64,000 nucleotides of DNA from Arthrobacter sp. SW1 (GTDB lineage Bacteria > Actinomycetota > Actinomycetes > Actinomycetales > Micrococcaceae). Positions 59,952 to 64,000 of this stretch are shown one piece after another. The notes beneath the pieces were generated by a model. The model did no database searches and had not been told where the DNA came from. It saw only the letters and a program-made list of their open reading frames with translations. Position 1 is the first letter of the stretch, and each line of letters begins with the position of its first letter. The position numbers and the translations under genes were made by a program. The DNA lies in assembly GCF_001766675.1 (NCBI RefSeq), contig NZ_MJLT01000067.1, forward strand, positions 1 through 64,000, written 5' to 3'.

Positions 59952-60341
59952 TCAACGGATGCCAGTGTCGCAGGGCACCGTGACCCTTGCGTATTCTGCC
60001 GTCGCCACCGTGACGTCCATGAGTTCGCACGACATGCCCGCCTCTGCGGTGACGACGTACTTTCCCGGCGCTATATCGATCCGGAAGGCCCCCTTCGCAT
60101 CGGTGGCGGTCCGGGCCACTTCCCGCCCGGGGGCGTAGAGCTCTCCGGGGAGCTGTTCGGACACGATCACCGGCACGCCCTCCGGCGGCTCGGACGGGCA
60201 GGGTACGCCCTCCTGTTCGACCGGGCACTGCGGACCCAGAATCACCACGCCCTCGATGCCGGATCCGGGAGACGCGCCCGGTTCCGCGCTGCCGCATCCG
60301 GCGGTTGCACAGAGAACGAGGAAGAGGCCGAGCGCCCGCAT
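59952..60341 (-). CDS. small lipoprotein with carboxypeptidase-regulatory-like fold
   Basis: The 129-residue protein has a lipoprotein signal (LFLVLCATAGCGSAEPG, lipobox ending in Cys16). A beta domain follows with SGIEGVVILGPQCP, VARTATDAKGAFRIDIAPGK and YVVTAEAG. This is the pattern of carboxypeptidase-regulatory/prealbumin-like domains, which often bind or scaffold at the cell surface. Two Cys pairs (CP..PC) could be disulfides. It is divergent from the LAETG surface protein gene, which has similar repeats, so the two may share regulation. Confidence 0.75.
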   Translation of the reverse strand: MRALGLFLVLCATAGCGSAEPGASPGSGIEGVVILGPQCPVEQEGVPCPSEPPEGVPVIVSEQLPGELYAPGREVARTATDAKGAFRIDIAPGKYVVTAEAGMSCELMDVTVATAEYARVTVPCDTGIR

Positions 60342-60381
60342 GTCATGTGAACGATCCGCTCAATCCCGCGGTTCCGGGGCG

Positions 60382-60402
60382 TGTTTTCTGTGTCACAAAA
60401 CA
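60382..60402. promoter_or_regulatory. 21-base palindrome between divergent surface-protein genes
   Basis: The site reads TGTTTTCTGTGTCACAAAAC plus A, with symmetry TGTTTTnTG...CAnAAAACA. It lies about 41 bases before the lipoprotein start and 122 bases before the LAETG gene. A repressor or activator site is plausible. Confidence 0.45.
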
Positions 60403-60523
60403 TACCCTCGGACTTTTACTAGCTGCGGGCTTGGCGAGGGGTTCATCCGGGCCATAGAGTTCTCCTCATCCGGCGTGGGGGGCGCCGGTCATTCGCATCT
60501 ATTCATGAATATTTGGGGGCAAA

Positions 60524-62347
60524 ATGGCGCGCGCCATCTCCAGGGCGCGGACGCGCCTTGCACTCCTGCTGAGCCTGATGTTCGGTTTGGTATTCGTTGG
60601 CCTGGTGCCGGCGCATGCCGCCGGCACGGCCAGCATTTCCGGCACTGTCACGGTCCCTGCGGGCGTGGATGTCACGCAGGCGACTGTTACCCTCATGGTG
60701 AATTCGCCTGAGTGGCTCACCACGCCCGTTTCGGAGACCAGTCCCGATGCCGCGGGCGCGTACAGCTTCAGCGGGCTGGAACCGGGGCAGTACAAACTCA
60801 TGTTCAGTCATTCGGCGACTACTCCGGCTTGGAACGGCGGCTCGCCCATCGAGGCGACCGCTCCTTGGATCGAGCTCGCGGATGCCCAGGAGGTGACGGG
60901 CCAGGACGCCTCGATGTTCATCCCGGGATCCATTTCGGGAAAGGTGATTTTTCCTGATGGTGCGGCCCCGGAGCTGATTTTCGTTTCTGCATCGCTATCT
61001 TCGGGCGAGTTTGCGATCGCAGCGACGACAACTGACGCAGACGGAAACTACCTCCTTGGGAACCTTCCGCCCGGCTCCTACAAATTGAATTTCGACAGCA
61101 GCACAGGTGACTACTTCCCGGTCTGGAACGGCGGCAGCATGAACCAGCAGGACGCGCCGGAGATCGCGTTGGCCGAGGGTGCAACGCTCAGCGGTGAGGA
61201 CGTTGCGTTGACGCCGGTTACAGAAGGCGGCGGCATTTCCGGGACCATCAGCCGGCTTGGCGGCGGGGAAACGGAAGGCGCAATGGTCCAGCTCTTCGAC
61301 GCCTCGGGTGAGCCCCTGTACACGACGACCGCGGCGGCGGATGGCAGCTACGAATTGTCCGGAATCACGGCGGGCAGCTATAAGGTGGCCGTCCTTCCGA
61401 CCCGTTCAGGCGATCTGCCGGTGTGGTTTGGCGGTACCGACGAGGGGACAGCGGCACTGATTGAGGTCGCAGCCGGAGAACTCGTCACCGGGATAGACAT
61501 CGTTCTGCCGGCGGCGGGAAGCTTGCACGGCACGGTAAGCGGGTATGCCGGCGACGGGGGAGTGCTTGTCCAGGTTTTCCCGGCTTTGAACCCGGAGCCC
61601 GACTTCCCCACGTCCTTGGGATCGGCCTGGGTGAAGCCTGACGGCAGCTACTCGGTGACCGGTCTGCCCGCAGGACAGGTCATAGTCCGGCTCGTGGGAC
61701 GACCGGGAGGATATGCGGATCAGTGGTATGGCGGCACCTTCGCCTCAGCGACGCCCGTCAGCATCGTGGAGGGGCAGGCAACCTTGGGAATCGACTTCAC
61801 CGTCTACCGGCAAGCCATGATCCAAGGCCAAGTGAAAGCTCCCCTGGATCCGAGTTCGACCCGTATCAGGGTTCTGGACGCGGCCGGCAACGAAGCTGGC
61901 GCGGGTTTTGCGCTGCAAGACGGAAGCTACGCCGTGGACGGGCTCATGCCCGGGTCCTACAAGGTTGAGTTCATGGCTACTGCTCCGGGCCAAGTAACCA
62001 CTTGGTACGGCGGGAAGACCTTGGCTACGGCGGCAGTTCTTACACTTGCTGCCGGGCAAACCCTCACCGGCGTCGACAGCGACGTGATAATTGCCCCGTC
62101 GCCTTCGCCTTCACCGAAGCCGACGCCCACCGACAAGCCGACCCCCACGGAGAAGCCGACGCCGAAGCCTACCGTGAGCGATAAGCCCGCCATCCAGCCG
62201 GCCGGCAACGTCACCGCCACGGACAGTGGTGAGCTTGCCGAAACCGGCGCCCCGGCCAGCCTGGCCCCGCTGGGACTGGCTGGCGGAGTGCTTGGCGCCG
62301 TCGGCGTCGTACTTCTCGTGGCAACGCGGCTGCGCACGCGCCGCTAA
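60524..62347 (+). CDS. LAETG-anchored surface protein with repeated carboxypeptidase-regulatory-like domains
   Basis: The 607-residue protein has a signal peptide (about 8-35, ending VPAHAA). About six beta repeats follow with GxY/PGSYKxxF motifs (for example NLPPGSYKLNFDSSTGDYF and SGITAGSYKVAVLP), several with W(N/F/Y)GG after them. A Pro/Lys/Thr spacer (about 520-545), LAETG at 571-575, a hydrophobic helix and RLRTRR complete it. LAETG fits the LAxTG signal of class E sortases, so it is probably linked to the wall. The repeats resemble CarboxypepD_reg/SdrD-B domains. ATG 60524 follows GGGGGC. Confidence 0.88.
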   Translation: MARAISRARTRLALLLSLMFGLVFVGLVPAHAAGTASISGTVTVPAGVDVTQATVTLMVNSPEWLTTPVSETSPDAAGAYSFSGLEPGQYKLMFSHSATTPAWNGGSPIEATAPWIELADAQEVTGQDASMFIPGSISGKVIFPDGAAPELIFVSASLSSGEFAIAATTTDADGNYLLGNLPPGSYKLNFDSSTGDYFPVWNGGSMNQQDAPEIALAEGATLSGEDVALTPVTEGGGISGTISRLGGGETEGAMVQLFDASGEPLYTTTAAADGSYELSGITAGSYKVAVLPTRSGDLPVWFGGTDEGTAALIEVAAGELVTGIDIVLPAAGSLHGTVSGYAGDGGVLVQVFPALNPEPDFPTSLGSAWVKPDGSYSVTGLPAGQVIVRLVGRPGGYADQWYGGTFASATPVSIVEGQATLGIDFTVYRQAMIQGQVKAPLDPSSTRIRVLDAAGNEAGAGFALQDGSYAVDGLMPGSYKVEFMATAPGQVTTWYGGKTLATAAVLTLAAGQTLTGVDSDVIIAPSPSPSPKPTPTDKPTPTEKPTPKPTVSDKPAIQPAGNVTATDSGELAETGAPASLAPLGLAGGVLGAVGVVLLVATRLRTRR

Positions 62348-62372
62348 CGCAGCACGCACCGCTAAACACCGA

Positions 62373-62414
62373 GGCTGAGGGCCCGGGAACCGCATGGTTC
62401 CCGGGCCCTCAGCC
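62373..62414. terminator. bidirectional terminator between convergent genes
   Basis: A perfect 19-bp stem (62373-62391 with 62396-62414) has a 4-base GCAT loop. It serves the LAETG gene on plus and overlaps the last codons and stop of the LysR gene on minus. Confidence 0.85.
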
Positions 62415-63290
62415 GTTTCCGGTTACCTCCCCGACCAGCCCCGTAAACGCCCGCGCCGCGGGGCTCGGGTTGAGGCGGTCCCAGATCAGATATTCGTGCC
62501 GCGCCGTCTCCTCCTTGAGCGGCACCACCACCACGCCTGCCAGCCGCGCGGCGTGGCGGCTGGGCAGCAGCGTGACCGCGAGTCCGTTGACGATCAGTTC
62601 GCGGGTCAGTTCGATCGAGCCCAACTCGTACGCCACCTGGCGCTCGACGCCGGCCCGGGCGAACGCGGCGTCGCTCTGCTTGCGCCCGGCGGACGTCCGC
62701 GGGAAGTCGGCAAACGCCTCGTCCGCCAAGTCCTTCAAGGAGAGCCTCTTCCGCCGGGCCAAGGGGTGCTCCTCGTGCAGGACGGCGGCCAGTGTGTCCC
62801 GGTTCAGTTCGCGGACCGCCACGCCCTCCACCGGCGTCCCGTGCAGCAGCCCCAGGAACGCCACATCCAAGGTGCCGCCCCGGACCTCCTGGATCATCTC
62901 CTCGCTGTTCGACACTCGCGCCTCGAGCGTCAGCTCCGGGAAGCGGCTGCGGCATTCACGCAGCAGGGCAGGAAGGTCGACGGCGGTCAGCGTGGGGATG
63001 AAGCCGATCCGCAGTTTCCCGCGCACGGCTCCGTCCGCGGCTGCGGCTTCGTCCCGTGCCCGGTCCGCCGCCTCGAGCGCTGCACGGGCGTGGGGCAAGA
63101 ACGCCTCCCCGGCCTTGGTCAGTTGCACTTGACGGCTGGAGCGCACGAACAGCTTCACGCCAAGCTCCCGCTCCAGTGCCGCCACCTGATGGCTCAACGC
63201 CGACTGCACCACGAAGTTCCTGGCCGCAGCCCGCGTGAAGCTGCCGGTCTCGGCGATCGCCACCACGTAACGCATCTGCTGCAGATCCAT
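62409..63290 (-). CDS. LysR-family transcriptional regulator
   Basis: The 293-residue protein has a LysR helix-turn-helix (MDLQQMRYVVAIAETGSF and AAARNFVVQSALSHQVAALE) and a two-lobed effector-binding domain (LRIGFIPTLTAVDLPALL). It is divergent from the EamA transporter gene across 74 bases and probably activates it in response to the transported compound. ATG 63290 fits the family start; an ATG at 63419 would cover the divergent start. Its last codons form one arm of the terminator hairpin. Confidence 0.92.
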   Translation of the reverse strand: MDLQQMRYVVAIAETGSFTRAAARNFVVQSALSHQVAALERELGVKLFVRSSRQVQLTKAGEAFLPHARAALEAADRARDEAAAADGAVRGKLRIGFIPTLTAVDLPALLRECRSRFPELTLEARVSNSEEMIQEVRGGTLDVAFLGLLHGTPVEGVAVRELNRDTLAAVLHEEHPLARRKRLSLKDLADEAFADFPRTSAGRKQSDAAFARAGVERQVAYELGSIELTRELIVNGLAVTLLPSRHAARLAGVVVVPLKEETARHEYLIWDRLNPSPAARAFTGLVGEVTGNG

Positions 63291-63364
63291 GCATCTATTC
63301 TTCTCATGATTCGAATGAAATCTATGTGTTGGACTCATCCTTTGTTCCGTAGGACCGTTGAAGC

Positions 63365-64000
63365 ATGACCCTCCAAACAGCACCCCTCGGGACACAACCG
63401 GCCGCCCGCCGTCGCGCACTCCCGCTCGCCGCGGTCACCGCGCTGGCCGCGTTCGCCCCGCTCGTCTGGGGCACCACCTACGTGGTCACCACCGACTTCC
63501 TGCCCGCCGGGCACCCATTGTTCGCCGGACTCGCCCGGGCACTGCCCGCGGGACTCGTGGCGCTCGCCCTGGGAGGTACCCTGCCCCGCGGCACGTGGCT
63601 GTTCCGCTCGGTGGTGCTGGGCCTGTTGAACATCGGTTTTTTCTTCCCGCTGCTCTTCATCTCCGCCGAGCACCTGCCCGGCGGGGTCGCCGCAACGCTG
63701 GGCGCCGCGCAGCCGCTCCTGGTGGCGTTCCTGGCGGCGGCGGTGCTGGGGGAACGGATCGTGCTGTGGCGCTTGGCGTGGGCCGTGGTCGGTGCCGTGG
63801 GCGTGGGCTTTGTGGTGCTCGGGCGCTCGGCGGGCATGGATCTGATCGGAGTGCTGGCCGGGCTGGGCGGCACCGCATCCATGGGCCTCGGCGTGGTCCT
63901 CACCAAGAAATGGGGCCGGCCCGAGGGCGTCCGCCCCATCTCCATGGTCGGCTGGCAGCTCACCGCCGGCGGCCTCTTCCTGCTCCCGGTAACGCTCCTG
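63365..64000 (+). CDS. EamA/RhaT-family drug/metabolite transporter (partial, cut by the window end)
   Basis: 212 codons are present without a stop and the frame runs off the window. The membrane protein has helices every 20-25 residues, with PLVWGTTYVVTTDFLPAGHP, ISAEHLPGGVAATLGAAQPL and LLVAFLAAAVLGERI. This is the EamA pattern of DMT-family exporters. The ATG at 63365 follows GTTGAAGC; no strong ribosome site is seen. It is divergent from a LysR regulator, the usual arrangement for an inducible exporter. The full protein should have about ten helices, so nearly half is missing here. Confidence 0.88.
   Translation, partial: MTLQTAPLGTQPAARRRALPLAAVTALAAFAPLVWGTTYVVTTDFLPAGHPLFAGLARALPAGLVALALGGTLPRGTWLFRSVVLGLLNIGFFFPLLFISAEHLPGGVAATLGAAQPLLVAFLAAAVLGERIVLWRLAWAVVGAVGVGFVVLGRSAGMDLIGVLAGLGGTASMGLGVVLTKKWGRPEGVRPISMVGWQLTAGGLFLLPVTLL

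Overview
High-GC actinobacterial chromosome, most likely an Arthrobacter-type member of the Micrococcaceae. The evidence is the 5S rRNA sequence, short HU protein, very high GC with frequent GTG starts and ATGA overlaps, PucR/LLM-monooxygenase/DUF993 gene content, and sortase-E-type LAxTG sorting signals. Genus is inference. The window opens at the 3' end of an rRNA operon (5S at 123-241). No tRNA, CRISPR array, transposase or integrase was recognised.

Layout. 0.5-9.5 kb: HU, a CopD/CtaG fusion coupled to a thioredoxin-NHL protein, two membrane or membrane-anchored proteins, and a HerA-like ATPase. 9.5-17.3 kb: a sugar-catabolic regulon (TIM-barrel isomerase, LacI repressor, Gfo/Idh/MocA dehydrogenase, DUF993 protein, second TIM-barrel isomerase). 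Three copies of one operator tie it together, and a two-component system plus a VanY-like carboxypeptidase sit inside it. 17.4-19.5 kb: small accessory genes. 19.6-24.3 kb: a PucR regulator divergent from methylmalonate-semialdehyde dehydrogenase and a class III aminotransferase (beta-amino-acid or pyrimidine breakdown). 24.4-27 kb: DinB, RibD-like and GNAT genes. 27-37.2 kb: two divergent operons for uptake and oxidative breakdown of a probable organosulfur amino acid. They hold a GNAT, an FAD protein, a three-part ABC importer, three LLM/NtaA flavin monooxygenases and DUF1684.

37.3-42.5 kb: two small genes divergent from a GT2 glycosyltransferase followed by a 51-residue LAMTG microprotein, then a sigma factor fused to its own anti-sigma-like transmembrane tail, a GNAT and a 2-hydroxyacid dehydrogenase. 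42.5-48.4 kb: an island of visibly lower GC with an Abi_2 HEPN protein, a 1010-residue protein with a nuclease-like N-terminus, a gene fragment and a Cys-His-Asp protein. This is the best candidate here for an undescribed (defence) system. 48.4-54 kb: an orphan binding protein related to the one at 31.6 kb, proline dehydrogenase divergent from a GlxA-type regulator, and a secreted PxKF protein. 53.7-58.8 kb: small membrane genes, one split by an in-frame amber codon, then a copper module (Cys-rich copper-binding protein and CopB-type ATPase behind a CsoR-like operator) and an unknown two-gene pair. 58.9-64 kb: an LLM oxidoreductase, a lipoprotein, a LAETG surface protein, and a LysR/EamA divergent pair cut by the window end.

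A palindromic element of about 60 bp occurs three times (17.86, 54.93 and 58.73 kb), always just after a gene.
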